Shown here: positions 29,182 through 39,355 of the stretch, piece by piece | Layout of the letters: the number at the start of each line of letters is the position of its first letter | Numbering within the stretch: the first letter of the stretch is position 1 | Assembly (NCBI RefSeq): GCF_047511655.1 | Contig: NC_133402.1 | Span: 59,400,951 to 59,464,950, forward strand | Reading direction: 5' to 3' | DNA: 64,000 nucleotides | Origin: Castor canadensis | Taxonomy: Eukaryota > Chordata > Mammalia > Rodentia > Castoridae | Notes under the pieces: generated by a model | What the model was told of the DNA's origin: nothing | What the model saw: the letters and a program-made list of their open reading frames with translations, nothing else | The model's database searches: none | Position numbers and translations under genes: made by a program

Positions 29182-29224
29182 CTATAAATGGATTTTTAAA
29201 AAACCAAGTAGTATTTTTTAAACT

Positions 29225-29282
29225 AAACCTGCCTAGCAAGTGTGAAGCACTGAGCTTGAGTTCAAACTCCAGTACTGAAATG
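29225..29282 (+). mobile_element. dID 3' part
   Basis: AAACCTGCCTAGCAAGTGTG to GAGTTCAAACTCCAGTACTG; head missing. Confidence 0.7.
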
Positions 29283-29389
29283 TATATATACATACACACA
29301 AATAGATTAACAGAAGAGAAAATCCAAGTTGTTGATAAAAAGAGATTTAATTTTTTTTTTTTTGATAACCAGAACTTCCAAAACAACAG

Positions 29390-29595
29390 CAAGCCAGGTA
29401 CCAGTGGCTCACGCCCATAATCCTAGCTATTCAAGAGGCAGAGATCAGGAGGATGGCAAGCCAGCCCAAGTAGTCAAAGAAATCCTATCTTGGAAAAAAC
29501 CCATCACACAGGGGCTACTTGAGTGGCTCAAGTGCTAAAGTGCCTGCCTAGCAAGGGTGAGGTCCTGAGTTCAAGCCCCAGTGTTGCAAATTAAT
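29390..29595 (+). mobile_element. B1-dID composite
   Basis: CAAGCCAGGTACCAGTGGCT; ACCCATCACACAGGGGCTAC; GAGTTCAAGCCCCAGTGTTG. Confidence 0.9.
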
Positions 29596-29604
29596 TAATT
29601 AAAC

Positions 29605-29692
29605 AGTTTGGGAGATGCAGCTCATGGTAGAGTGTTTGCCTAACAATTGAAAGGCCCTGAATTTGAACCCCAGCACTGAAAAAAAAAACAGC
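29605..29692 (+). mobile_element. ID SINE
   Basis: GTTTGGGAGATGCAGCTCAT to ATTTGAACCCCAGCACTG. Confidence 0.8.
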
Positions 29693-29696
29693 AAAA

Positions 29697-29955
29697 GAAG
29701 TTTAATTTCACAAATAAGCTTGGAAAAGCAAATGAAAACCACTTTTCATTCATCAGATTGGCACACTTTAACAAGAGTAATCAATGATACATGGGGAAAG
29801 AAACTTTCATACGTCTCACATGAAGTGAAAATTGTCACAAATTTTGTACCAGTAACCCGGAAATATGTGCTAAAATATGCATCTACCTACCCATTGACCG
29901 TTATCTATCCATTAACTCTTCCCTATAGAAAAACTAAGGAGAATTCCAATGGTAA
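29697..29955 (+). mobile_element. Old L1 ORF2-end fragment
   Basis: AAATGAAAACCACTTTTCAT, ATCAGATTGGCACACTTTAA and the later ATCTACCTACCCATTGACC are read as the diverged end of L1 ORF2 (the stretch with 'AATGAAAACCAC' and 'CCATTGACCC'). A 107-codon open frame here (29663-29986) is an accident of this relic plus the SINE before it. Confidence 0.5.
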
Positions 29956-30007
29956 GGTTATATACAAGGATACAAGGATGATGTAGTGTGTTGAGTATAG
30001 GCTTCCC

Positions 30008-30096
30008 AGACTGGTGGAGTGGCTCAAGTGGTAAATCACCTCCCTAGCATAAGGCCCTGAGTTCAAACCCTAGTACCACCAAAAAAAAAAAAAACA
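30008..30096 (+). mobile_element. dID SINE
   Basis: GACTGGTGGAGTGGCTCAAG to GAGTTCAAACCCTAGTACCA. Confidence 0.85.
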
Positions 30097-30106
30097 AAAA
30101 ACAAAA

Positions 30107-30312
30107 CCAAGCTGGGCACTGGTGACTCATGCCTATAATCCTAGCTACTCAGGAGGCAAAGATCAGGAGGATCAAGGTTTGAAGCCAGCATAAGCAAATA
30201 GTTTGCCACACCCTATCTCAAAAAACCCATCACAAAAAAGGGCTGGTGGAGTGGCTCAAGGTGTAGGCCCTGAGTTCAAATCCCAGTACCAAAATAAATA
30301 AATAAATAAGTA
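30107..30312 (+). mobile_element. B1-dID composite, short dID form
   Basis: CAAGCTGGGCACTGGTGACT; CCATCACAAAAAAGGGCTGG; GAGTTCAAATCCCAGTACCA; tail (AAAT)n. Confidence 0.9.
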
Positions 30313-30325
30313 AGAGACATGTCTA

Positions 30326-30900
30326 TATGGAACCTGTGAATGTGACCTATCGGAAAAAAGGATCTTTGCAGCTGTAATTAAGTTGAGGATCTTGAGATGT
30401 GATCATCCTGAATTTAGGATGGATCTAACCCCAATGACAGGTGCCCTTATAACAGAAAGGCAAGAAGGGCATGGTGGAACAAAGCTGTAATCCCAGCACT
30501 CCAGAGGTTAGAGCAGGAGGGCTGTGAGTTTGTGGTGAACCTGGGCTGCATAGGGAGAACCAGTTTCCACAAACAGGAAAGAAAATAGACAGTGAGAGCA
30601 AGGAAGAAAGAAAAGGAAAGAAAGGAGGGAGGGAGAGATTTAGCACATAGAAACAAAGGTGGAGAAGGAGGTAGAAGTAGGAGTAATGTGTTTATAAGCT
30701 ACAAAGCACCTTGGATTGCTGACAACCATCAGAAACTAGAAGAGAAGTGTGAAACAGATCCTCCCTCAGAGCCTTTAGCAGGAACCAGTGATGTAGATAT
30801 GTTGACTAATTCTGAGAGTCTAGAACTGTGAGGAAATCCATATCTTCTTCTTGAAGGCGATCAAGTTTGTGGTAATGTGCTGTGTGAGACAGAAAACTAA
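30326..30900 (+). mobile_element. MLT1-like MaLR LTR, interrupted by a B1
   Basis: GGAACCTGTGAATGTGACCT, TCTTTGCAGCTGTAATTAAG, GATGTGATCATCCTGAATTT and GGTGCCCTTATAACAGAAAG lie left of a B1 (30460-30615). GATTGCTGACAACCATCAGA, TCAGAGCCTTTAGCAGG and AGTTTGTGGTAATGTGCTG lie right of it. This is the diagnostic order of old mammalian MaLR/ERVL solo LTRs. No internal genes remain. Confidence 0.8.
30460..30615 (+). mobile_element. B1 inside the MLT1-like LTR
   Basis: GAAGGGCATGGTGGAACAAA to GGGCTGCATAGGGAGAACC, then an A/G-rich tail. Confidence 0.8.
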
Positions 30901-31160
30901 CACAGTGCTTATTGTAGGATTGCTTGTAGTGCAAAGCAAACAAGCAAACTGGGAACAACCTGATTGTCAACCCATGCTTCCATTTTACCACCTCTAGACT
31001 GTGGAATATTATTTAATGCTGATAATGAATTAGATCTATTTTTAATTGACCTGGAGGGATAAAAGTGGAAAACTTTCACAACTGCAGACTAATGTAAGAG
31101 CAGTATGATCCTTTAGTATGTAAGTGGCCGTATGTATATATGTACATATATATGTGTTTA
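30900..31160 (+). mobile_element. Old L1/HAL1 3' fragment
   Basis: GGATTGCTTGTAGTGCAAAG, CTGGGAACAACCTGATTGTC, GACTGTGGAATATTATTTAA and AAGAGCAGTATGATCC follow the L1M 3' UTR pattern (item count, 'no. of amplitude' ending before a TG-rich tail). A (TG)n tract starts at its end. Confidence 0.65.
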
Positions 31161-31164
31161 TATA

Positions 31165-31168
<4 letters not shown>

Positions 31169-31203
<35 letters not shown>
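31169..31203 (+). repeat. (TG)n microsatellite
   Basis: About 17 TG units after alternating TATATG sequence, at the end of an old L1 piece. Confidence 0.95.
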
Positions 31204-31207
<4 letters not shown>

Positions 31208-31292
31208 TCATGAGCACATAGAGAAAGGGGTAGAAGAACTTACCCTAAGTTTATCATATTAGCTACCACCAAGGCCTAAAAGAGGAAGGTTG

Positions 31293-31386
31293 AGGGCTGG
31301 GGCTGAGGCTCAGGCTCAAATGGTAGAGCACCTGCCTAACAAGCCTGATGCCCTGAATTCAAACCCTAGTACCACCAAAAAAGAAG
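31293..31386 (+). mobile_element. dID SINE
   Basis: GGGCTGGGGCTGAGGCTCAG to AATTCAAACCCTAGTACCAC; an extra CAGGCT in the box A region. Confidence 0.85.
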
Positions 31387-31654
31387 AGAGAGGAGGATTG
31401 AGTGAGTGAGCTCTTTTTTCCTTTATGTCTAAATTCTTACTTGTTGCAAACAGGACATGGATCATCTAATTCTTTTAGTCTAAGAAAAAGAATTTTAAAA
31501 GAAAAGAATGATTTAGTACTACTATTTTTGTAACTAGTTTTAAAATCCTAGCTCATGTTATAAACAAAGGAAAGGTTCTATTTGAATGGTTTTATATTTA
31601 AATATTCTATATGACCTCCACTTCCTGACTAGTTTGAAATCCAAAGTGTGTAAA

Positions 31655-31740
31655 TTAGGGGTGTAACTCAGTGGTAGAACACTTGCCTAGCATACACAAG
31701 GCCCTGGATTTGCTCCCCAGCAGCACAAAAAAAAAAAAAG
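31655..31740 (+). mobile_element. ID SINE
   Basis: TTAGGGGTGTAACTCAGTGG to GATTTGCTCCCCAGCAGCAC, A13. Confidence 0.85.
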
Positions 31741-31895
31741 TAAAGGAGAAATCTAAAACATACAACCAAATGTGCAGTAAGAGTTTCTTCCCTGGCTATG
31801 AAGTTTTCCTCACAGGCGACAAATGTCATCAGCTTCTTGAGCATCCTTCCAAAAATACTGTGTATATATACGAGCAACTACAGATATGTTTCCTC

Positions 31896-32086
31896 ATCTT
31901 TTTTTTTGTGGTACTGGGGTTTGAACTCAGGGCCTACACCTTGAGCCACTCTACCAGTCCTTTTTTTGTGATGGGTTTTTTTCCAGATAGGATCTCGAAA
32001 ACTATTTTGCCCTGGCTGGCTTTGAACCTCAATCCTCCTGATCTCTGCCTCCTGAGTAGCTAGGATTACAGGTGTGAGCCACCACT
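31896..32086 (-). mobile_element. B1-dID composite
   Basis: GGTACTGGGGTTTGAACTCA; GATGGGTTTTTTTCCAGATA; ATTACAGGTGTGAGCCACC. Confidence 0.95.
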
Positions 32087-32206
32087 TTTTCATACAGTAG
32101 GAAATGTTTATCAAACATTTTTGATACTTTTGATACATTTTCATACTTGCCTTTTTTTTCACACAGATCTCAGGTTATTTCTTATCCATACATAATGTAG
32201 TTTCAT

Positions 32207-32284
32207 ATTTTTTTGTGGTGCTGCGAATCGAACCCAGGGCCTTGTGTATTCCAGGCAGCACTCACTGAACTACACCTGAGCCCA
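32207..32284 (-). mobile_element. ID SINE
   Basis: GTGGTGCTGCGAATCGAACC to GAACTACACCTGAGCCC. Confidence 0.8.
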
Positions 32285-32732
32285 TCATCTCCAAATTCTA
32301 CGGAAGGAGGCCTGGATACTGTACTCACATATCAGAGAAATCCAGCAAAGCCTCCGACATCCTGCTCTGCCCACACTGTTGGCATCCTGTCATCTTTCTC
32401 CCCCTCTCTCCCCCAACATGAAAAGTCCTAGTTACTGAGAGTGGGGCCACCAACCTTGGTAGGAAGGGGACAGAGCAGGAAAGGCAAATGGAAGGCAGAG
32501 GAGAGAGGGGAGGAGGAAGGGCAGTCATTTGAAGACAGACATACTGCAGACGAAAAGAACACTTGGAGAAAGATAAGGAAGGCAGCACACTGGTGAAGGA
32601 GAAAGGCAGGGTTTTGTGTGTATGTGTTATTTGTTGCTGTTTATTTCTGTCTTCAGGTAAGAAAAAACAGTTTCACAAATGTCTGGTTACTGGCTTTATC
32701 ACTTATAAATATTGAATGCTGGCTTGGCTATT

Positions 32733-32809
32733 TTTTTTTTTATTGTATTGTGTTGGTGGGGGTTGAACCCAGAGCCTCACAAAAGATAGGCAAGCTACAT
32801 CCCCAGCCG
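32733..32809 (-). mobile_element. ID SINE, shortened
   Basis: GGTGGGGGTTGAACCCAGAG to AAGCTACATCCCCAGCC. Confidence 0.75.
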
Positions 32810-32884
32810 ATGACTTGGTTTTAAAATGAGTATTTGTGATCAAATTATCCAGCCTCCTCCTATTTCCTTCTTTTATCTACTGCC

Positions 32885-33135
32885 TCCCAGGACCAAGATT
32901 AGTGCCTGACGTATATTCAGTGAATACTGCTTTTGTCAAACGCCTTTTTCTTTTTGGTGGTACTGGGGTTTAAACTCAGGGCCTCATGCTTGTTAGGCAG
33001 ACGCTCTAACCACTTCAACCATTCAGCCAGCTCAGTTAATATTTTTGAATGAATGAATTTTATAGCTGAAGAAACTGAGGCCCAAGAAGCTAAAGGGTAT
33101 GTTCAAGATCTCAGAGGCAGCTGGCACCCAGATAT
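32885..33135 (-). mobile_element. MIR/L2-type ancient repeat split by a dID
   Basis: TAGTGCCTGACGTATATTCA, then after the dID at 32947-33038, GAATGAATGAATTTTATAGC, TGAAGAAACTGAGGCCCAAG and CAAGATCTCAGAGGCAG. The second half is the reversed MIR core ('GATGAGGAAACTGAGGC...'). Both families are fossils older than the placental radiation. Confidence 0.55.
32947..33038 (-). mobile_element. dID inside a MIR/L2 relic
   Basis: TTTTTGGTGGTACTGGGGTT to ACCATTCAGCCAGC. Confidence 0.85.
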
Positions 33136-33371
33136 TTCACTCTTGCAGCTTTGCTAAAGTGCCTGCTAGTGTTTGGCCCACCCATATAGCCTCACCACGA
33201 ATCTTGGGTTTCCAAACACTAGTTCTGCCAACATTCCATTCCCAACCAAATGGAAAACTCTTTTGGGATATGAGGAGCTATCTCTGGGTTCCTCTTTGAT
33301 ACAACCTACTGGTTTCTGAAACAGACCAAGGAACATTTTCCTTCTTTTTTTTTTAATCCATGCTTTTTAAT

Positions 33372-33442
33372 TAAAAAAATTTTTTTGGTACTACTAGGGT
33401 TTGAATTCAGGGCCTCTACCATTTGAGCCACATCCCAGTCCC
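33372..33442 (-). mobile_element. dID, shortened
   Basis: TTTTTTTGGTACTACTAGGG to TTGAGCCACATCCCAGTCC. Confidence 0.75.
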
Positions 33443-33525
33443 TCCCTCCCTTCTTCCCTTTCTTCCTCCCTTTTTTCCTTCCTTCCTTGTTTCCTTCCTC
33501 CCTCCCTCCCTTCTTTCTTTCCTTT
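33443..33525 (+). repeat. CCTT/CCCT-rich polypyrimidine tract
   Basis: Almost pure C/T for about 80 bases between a reversed dID and a reversed B1; probably a degenerate poly(A) tail of the B1 seen in reverse. Confidence 0.9.
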
Positions 33526-33527
33526 AT

Positions 33528-33625
33528 TCTATCTGAGATGGGGTCTCACTATGTAGCCCAGGTAGACCTCAAACTCACTATCCTCCTGCCTCAGTCTCCA
33601 ATAGCTGGGATTACAGGTGTGCTAT
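33528..33625 (-). mobile_element. B1 SINE
   Basis: GATGGGGTCTCACTATGTAG to GGGATTACAGGTGTGC; it follows a CCTT-rich tract that may be its degraded tail. Confidence 0.8.
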
Positions 33626-33739
33626 AGGTTCTGAGTTCTGCTTTTTAGATCTCTCTACTAACTGCCCCCGCTCCCTGCTCCACAATCCCAGTCATATTAT
33701 CTTGACCAATCCTTCTCCAAGGCCTTAACCACCCCCCAT

Positions 33740-33795
33740 CTTTTTTTTTTTTTTATTGCTGGAGACTCTACCACTGAGCTACATTCCAGCCCAGG
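33740..33795 (-). mobile_element. ID fragment
   Basis: T14, ATTGCTGGAGACTCTACCAC to ACATTCCAGCCCAGG. Confidence 0.65.
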
Positions 33796-34025
33796 TTTGG
33801 CTTCTATTTAAACTCCCTGTGACTGCTGGACTCCCCATGTGACTTTCACTCCACTGTTACCTAACCACTGGCTTCCTGTGGGTCTCCCAGTGGGCTCTAA
33901 GCATTTCAGGGCTGAAATGCGCACTTGCTGCCTGAAGATTGCCAGATCCAAGCACAGATGCCAGTTGGTTTTAATTGATGCCTTTTATTTTACATTTTTT
34001 CCTTCTTTCTGTTATTTATTTATTA

Positions 34026-34146
34026 ATTTTGAGAAGGGGGTCTCACTATGTTGCTCAGGCTGGCCTTGAACTCGAGATCCTCCTGCCTCAACCTCCACAG
34101 TAGCTGGGATTGCTGGGATTACAGGTGTGTGCCACAGTGCCCAGCT
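34026..34146 (-). mobile_element. B1 SINE
   Basis: GGTCTCACTATGTTGCTCAG to GCCACAGTGCCCAGCT; a small tandem repeat CTGGGATTG/CTGGGATTA inside. Confidence 0.85.
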
Positions 34147-34172
34147 GAAGACTCTTTGAAAAAAAAAAATTT

Positions 34173-34272
34173 CTGGGCTGGAGGTGTGGCTCAAGAGGTA
34201 CAGTGCCTGCTTTGCAAGTGCAAAGTCCTGGGTCAAAACCCCAGTCCCACCAAAAAAAAAAAAAAAAAAAAC
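34173..34272 (+). mobile_element. dID SINE
   Basis: GGGCTGGAGGTGTGGCTCAA to GGTCAAAACCCCAGTCCCAC, A20 tail. Confidence 0.9.
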
Positions 34273-34643
34273 TTCTCTGCCCCACTCATGTGTTTATCCA
34301 TGATGTTCTAGAAGTGTACAGAGTCCAGACACCTACAGGACTGGAGACTGAAGGAAGCAGGGAGGGTATTCTGAAAAGGAGGGGAACGCTAGGCATCCAG
34401 ACTCAGGGAGACCAGACATTACCTTTCTTCTGGAAAGCAGGAGAGTACATGAAGCTTTGGAGGAAAATTTCATAAAACACAGAAAGACAAAGTGAATTAT
34501 GTGCTATTACACAACTTTCATGAAAATGAGACATTTCTGTATGAACTGATCTGAAACAACATCCAAAATATTGTTTAATAATACAGGTACAATGCAGGAA
34601 ATTAATCACGCTACCACTTAAACATGCATAGAAACTAGGCGTG

Positions 34644-34708
34644 CTGGGCTGGGGGGTGTGGCTCATCCAGTAAGCAAGGCCCTGAGTTCAATTCCCAGTA
34701 CTGCAAAG
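34644..34708 (+). mobile_element. dID with internal deletion
   Basis: GGGCTGGGGGGTGTGGCTCA to GAGTTCAATTCCCAGTACTG. Confidence 0.8.
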
Positions 34709-34714
34709 AGAAAG

Positions 34715-34965
34715 AGGCCGGGTACTGGTGGCTCATGCCTATAATCCTAGCTACTCAGGAGGCAGCGATCAGGAGGATGGTGGTTTGAAGCCAGCCCCCT
34801 GCAAATAGTTCATCAGACCCTATCTCAAAAAAGCCATCACAAGAAAAGGGCTGGTGGAGTGGCTCAAGATATAGGCCCTGAGTTCAAATGTTCAAATCCC
34901 AGTACCACAAAAAAAGAAAGAAAGAAAGAAGGAAGGAAGGGAGAAAGAAAAAAAGAAAGAAAAAA
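34715..34965 (+). mobile_element. B1-dID composite, short dID form
   Basis: AGGCCGGGTACTGGTGGCTC; GCCATCACAAGAAAAGGGCT; tail of AAAG repeats to 34965. Confidence 0.9.
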
Positions 34966-35064
34966 CCAGGTGTGGTAACACACATGTACATATGAGACTA
35001 AGGCAGGGTTGTATGTTTGAGGCCAGTGTGGGCCTCATAGTGAGACCCTGTCTCAAAAAAACAA
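34966..35064 (+). mobile_element. B1 with internal deletion
   Basis: ACCAGGTGTGGTAACACACA to AGTGAGACCCTGTCTC. Confidence 0.75.
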
Positions 35065-35120
35065 AACCAAACACCAACAAAAATAAACTAAAATGATTAC
35101 CTAGAAGAGGAAGAAGAACT

Positions 35121-35177
35121 AGCCAGGTGCTGGTGGCTCACAATCGTAAAACTCTGAGTTTAAACCCCAGTCCCATG
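35121..35177 (+). mobile_element. B1-dID composite with large internal deletion
   Basis: AGCCAGGTGCTGGTGGCTCA jumps to CTCTGAGTTTAAACCCCAGT. Confidence 0.75.
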
Positions 35178-35260
35178 CCCAAGAGAGAGAGACAGAGAGA
35201 GAGAGAGCGAGAAGAGAAGAGAGAGAACTAGAGCCTGGGAAAAAGGGTAGAAGGAAGACT

Positions 35261-35476
35261 TTTTTTTTTTGGTGGGACTGGAGTTTGAACTCAGGACTTT
35301 GCATATGCAAAGCAGGCACTCTTCAGCTTGAGCCACACCTCCAGTCCATTTTGCTCTGGTTGTTTTGGACATGGTACCTCTTGAACTATTTGTCCAGGCT
35401 GATTTTGAACTGCGATCCTTCTAATCTCAGCCTCCCAAGTAGGTGATTTTTAGGCATGAGTCACTGTCACCCAACA
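35261..35476 (-). mobile_element. B1-dID composite
   Basis: GGTGGGACTGGAGTTTGAAC; TTTTGCTCTGGTTGTTTTGG; TTAGGCATGAGTCACTGTCA. Confidence 0.9.
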
Positions 35477-35479
35477 AGA

Positions 35480-36085
35480 ATTAATTTTTTTGATTATCCT
35501 CTTTTAGGAAATTCAACATTTTGATCATACCTACTTATTGCATATCTATTTCGTATACATGTATACATAAGAAAACAAAGAAAAGGACTGTCATTTGGCA
35601 GAAGGCAGGAAAGAAGGGGTGGAGCCTAGTAAGGGAGTCAGTGTGGCTAAGGGCACCCTGAAGGACAGGAAGTAGACTCAGAGACTAGCTTTCACACTAA
35701 GGCCATCACCTTATATTTTAAAACAAATGGTCTCCATCTATTAACTTGTGGCTGTAAAATGGTGCCGTTTGTGAAAGAAATCTAAGTTGAATGTTGAAGG
35801 GTATTAAATCAGATACTTTTAAGACCAATTTGTGCTGCTGTTTGTGAGGAGGTAGATAAAGATCAGACCCTGGTTCCCTGGGGGTTTGTGTGTGACTCTG
35901 CCTTGTGCAATGTGAGCTGTTTATCAGCAGAGGCACTGCCCTGTTTGTTGTGATGGACAAGCCACCCCTGTATACTATAATTTAACCTGTTTTTTTTTTT
36001 TAAATATTTAAGGAAGATAATGCAAGTAAATAAACATTTTTACTAATGGCTTGAATTAAACATTTTCTGGCCCATTAAGAAGAAG
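35480..36085. other. Unique sequence, no feature identified
   Basis: No repeat recognised apart from T12 near 35990; an 80-codon minus frame (35718-35960) lacks motifs. Confidence 0.45.
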
Positions 36086-36089
36086 AGAG

Positions 36090-36312
36090 GAGGCCGTTTG
36101 CAGTGGTTCAAGCTTGTCATCCCAGCTATGCTGTAAGCGTAAATGAGGATCTCTGTGCAGGCCTGCCGGACATAAAGCCAGACCCTATCTCAAGAATAAC
36201 CAAAGCAAAAAGGGCCGGGGTGTGGCTCAAGTGGTAGAGCAACTGCCTAGCAAGCTTCAGGCCCTGAGCTCAAATCCACTTATGCTAACAAAAACAAAAC
36301 AAAACAAAACAA
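36090..36312 (+). mobile_element. B1-dID composite, diverged B1 part
   Basis: AGGCCGTTTGCAGTGGTTCA; AATAACCAAAGCAAAAAGGG; GAGCTCAAATCCACTTATGC; tail (AAAAC)n. Confidence 0.8.
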
Positions 36313-36373
36313 AAAATAGAGAAAGATGAATGGCAGGCCAATGACACAAGTAAAGGCCAGTTGGGACCCTGTC

Positions 36374-36592
36374 TCGCTGCGCACCAGTGGCTCACACCTG
36401 TAATCCTAGTTACTCCAGAGGTAGAGATCAGAGGATCATGGTTTCAGGCCAGACCAGACTACAAAAGCAAGACCCTATTTTAAAAATACCTGACAAGGGC
36501 TGGTGGAGTGGCTCAAGTGGTAGAGCACCTACCTAGCAAGTGTGAGGCCCTGAGTTCAAACCTCAGCACCAGAAAAAAAAAAAAAAAGAAAG
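36374..36592 (+). mobile_element. B1-dID composite
   Basis: CGCTGCGCACCAGTGGCTCA to GAGTTCAAACCTCAGCACCA, A15. Confidence 0.9.
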
Positions 36593-36639
36593 AAATCCTG
36601 TCTCTAATAATAATTGATAATGGTAATAATAATAATAAC

Positions 36640-36671
36640 AGCCAGGCTTGGTGGGGCATACTTGTAATCCC
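36640..36671 (+). mobile_element. B1 head fragment
   Basis: AGCCAGGCTTGGTGGGGCAT to TTGTAATCCC only. Confidence 0.6.
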
Positions 36672-36785
36672 AAATAAATCCAGTTGCCTCTGCTATAGTC
36701 TACCCTGATTCAGCTCCTTAGAGAACTCACAGGGTTTGTTTTGCAAAACAAAGCTCTAACTAACTTCAAAGACAGTTACCTTAGC

Positions 36786-36786
<1 letters not shown>

Positions 36787-36819
<33 letters not shown>
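36787..36819 (+). repeat. (AG)n microsatellite
   Basis: About 16 AG units in unique sequence. Confidence 0.95.
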
Positions 36820-36822
<3 letters not shown>

Positions 36823-36857
36823 GGGCTCCATCACAGTCTTTTGCTCCTGTCATTTGT

Positions 36858-37000
36858 TTGTTTTTTGAGGCAGAGTCTTGTTATATAGCCCAGACTAGCT
36901 TCTAACTTGGGTCTGTAGCCCAGTCTGACTTTGAACTCATGATCCTCTTCCGTGAGGCTCCTGAGTGCTGGGGATTACAGGAGTGCCCACTATACTGGCT
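36858..37000 (-). mobile_element. B1 with internal duplication
   Basis: GAGGCAGAGTCTTGTTATAT; two TAGCCCAGnCTnnCTTnnAACT units in a row; GGATTACAGGAGTGCCCACT. Confidence 0.8.
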
Positions 37001-37339
37001 TCCATCGCAGCCTTTTTCCTTTAAAAACAGCAAGTCAAAGAACTGACTGACTGTAATGCTGCTGCTCCTTGATCAAGTCTTTATTTTAAAATACAGGTAT
37101 ATAAAGCAGTTTGACATTGTGTACCAGCTTCTGGTAGTTAAATCAAGCAAAACTCACAGGTCTAGAGCAGTCCTGAAATTCAGGTACAGTGTGGATCTTG
37201 AAAACAGAAACCTAGATTGCTCAATTTCCAAGGGCGTAGAGCAAGGGAAGTAGGAAGTGACTTCTCTAGACTTCAGTCCCCTCAGCTGGTCAAGGGGCAC
37301 ATAAGTTCTTCCTCTTAGCCTGATCAAGATTTATATTCA

Positions 37340-37438
37340 ACCAGGCATGGTGGTGCTCTCCTGTAATCCCAGCACTCAGTAGGTAGAGAGTTGGAGATCT
37401 GCCTGGTTGACATAGCAAAACCCTATCTCAAAGGTAAA
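37340..37438 (+). mobile_element. B1 SINE
   Basis: ACCAGGCATGGTGGTGCTCT to ACATAGCAAAACCCTATCTC. Confidence 0.85.
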
Positions 37439-37445
37439 TAAATAC

Positions 37446-37500
37446 TCCTGCCTAGCAAGTTTGAGGTTCTGAGTTTAATCCCCAGTACCACAAAAATAAA
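37446..37500 (+). mobile_element. dID 3' part
   Basis: TCCTGCCTAGCAAGTTTGAG to GAGTTTAATCCCCAGTACCA. Confidence 0.75.
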
Positions 37501-37511
37501 AAAACGAATGA

Positions 37512-37732
37512 ATGCCATGCGGATGCCGGTCACGTTTGGAATCCTAGCTACTCAGGAGGTAGAGATCAGGAGGATCGAAGCTTGAAGCCAGCCCAGGCAA
37601 ATAGATCACGAGACCCTATCTCGGAAAAAAAAAAAAAAAAAATCACAAAAAAGGGGCTAGTGGAGTGGCTCAAGGAGTTCAAGCCTCAGTTCTGCAAAAA
37701 AATAAATTAAATAAATAAATAAATAAAAATAT
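37512..37732 (+). mobile_element. B1-dID composite
   Basis: GATGCCGGTCACGTTTGGAA; ATCACAAAAAAGGGGCTAGT; short dID ending GTTCAAGCCTCAGTTCTG; tail (AAAT)n. Confidence 0.9.
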
Positions 37733-37741
37733 TTACCCACT

Positions 37742-37832
37742 GCCAGGTTGGGATTTTATATCAGTGGTAGAGCTATTGCCTAGCATTCAGGCCCTGGATT
37801 CATTCCCCAGCACCAAAAAACAAACAAACAAA
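37742..37832 (+). mobile_element. ID SINE
   Basis: CCAGGTTGGGATTTTATATC to GATTCATTCCCCAGCACCA. Confidence 0.75.
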
Positions 37833-37834
37833 AA

Positions 37835-38470
37835 AGAAGATGATTTATAAACTCAGAGTGACGAGGGATGTTTTCATCCAAACTAAACTTTCAGAATGAA
37901 ATCAGCAAGAATTTGTCAAATGTTTCCTTCAAAGAAATTCAAGATAGTCTTTCAGTTTGTGGAGGAAAAAAAAAAAAAAAAAACGAAATTAATTCAAGGG
38001 TTTCTTACCAGCAGAAATTCACAAATGCATTGTTTTTCAATTTCAGTAATGTATCAATTTTGGGGAGGATGAACTAGTGTCCTGAGATTATCATTCTTTC
38101 ATTCACTCAGCAACAGCATGAGGTACTGTGATGGGTGGGGGGCACAGGGAGGTGAACCAAACAGCGCAATTCCTGCAGCTCAGGCTGCAGAGAAGAAACA
38201 GTCATTAATGAGGTCATCACATGATGACTGCAAATTACATCCAAGTGCCATGAAGTGGGGGTGCCTGATGTTGTGAAAGCAAATAATAATGGGGAATGGA
38301 CTTAGTCAGAAAGGAAGCAAAGGGTTCCCTAAGGAAGGGACACACAGCCTTGGTTTGAAGGAAGAGCTAATTTCAACCAGAGTGGAGGTGCAATGAAAAA
38401 AGAACAGCCTGGACAAGGGTCCTGTGGCAGGAAGGAAGATGGTCATTTGAAAGATCAAAAAAGGCCAGTG
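37835..38470. other. Unique sequence, no feature identified
   Basis: Contains an isolated A18 run (37965-37982) without a SINE body next to it. The stretch 38090-38450 has a mammalian single-copy look; no exon found. Confidence 0.45.
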
Positions 38471-38473
38471 TAG

Positions 38474-38568
38474 AGGCTGGGGATGTAGCTCAGTGGTAGG
38501 GCATTTGTCTAGCAGGCATAAGGCCCTAGGTTTGAGCCCCAGTGCGAGAAAACAAAACAAAACAAAAC
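38474..38568 (+). mobile_element. ID SINE
   Basis: GAGGCTGGGGATGTAGCTCA to GGTTTGAGCCCCAGTGCGAG; tail (AAAAC)n. Close to the ID master type. Confidence 0.9.
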
Positions 38569-38721
38569 CTCTTAATGGAAGTATTAAGAGTTACAGTTAG
38601 ATCTTTCTCCAGGGCCTCTCTTTCCCACATGCTGATATGCCCTGGGTCACTTAGTCAATACTTGAAAGAGCTGTCTGGAGGGCAGCAGCCTAAGAAAAAA
38701 CCCTTTACCATTGTTGTTTCT

Positions 38722-38912
38722 TTGTTTGTTTTGGCTGCACTGGGGTTTGAACTTGCTAGGCAGGTGCTCTTACCACTTGAGCCACACCACCAGCCCTTTG
38801 TTTATGTGGGTTTTTTCAAGAACTATTTGCCCCAGCTGGCTTTGAACCTTGATCTTCCCCATCTCTGCTTCCTGAGTAGCTAGGATTACAGGTGTGAGCC
38901 ACCAGAGCAGCC
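38722..38912 (-). mobile_element. B1-dID composite
   Basis: TTTTGGCTGCACTGGGGTTT; GTGGGTTTTTTCAAGAACTA; GATTACAGGTGTGAGCCACC. Confidence 0.9.
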
Positions 38913-39280
38913 CCTTTGCCATTGTTCAGTAGAAATTACAGGACATTGTTTTGGACTAAGCTCCTGCACAGACCAGGCTAAAAACCAAACTGGAGTACTG
39001 ATCCTGAAGTTCCTAAGCTGTTTAACTGACATTCCAAGAAAACAGGATTACGGAGGTAACAGTAGAATTTCCTAAATTCTAACTGAGGTGATAATGGAGT
39101 TACCACTGTTTTAATCCTTACACAAAAAAGGTAACCAAAGTAACCTGATGTTAACTATTCAGTTACTTTTCTATTGTTCTGTCTCTTCCTTAGAAGGAGC
39201 ATGTGAAATGAGCAATCTACTCTTTGTTCTGTTTTTGCTTTTTTCTGCCCATAAGACCAACTCCTTCTGGAACCCATCAC

Positions 39281-39348
39281 TGTAATTATAATAATAATAG
39301 TTATTATTATTATATAATTACATTATTATTATTAGTAGTAGTACTGTT
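39281..39348. repeat. (TTA)n near-palindrome
   Basis: TGTAATTATAATAATAATAG faces TTATTATTATTATATAATTA and CA, forming an imperfect hairpin, followed by more ATT repeats. Confidence 0.85.
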
Positions 39349-39355
39349 ATTATTA

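Noticed and set aside
32640-32665. Plus-strand CAG|GTAAGAAA as a donor of a gene transcribed rightward
   Set aside because: The same bases look equally like an acceptor (TTTCTGTCTTCAG), and no open upstream exon was found.
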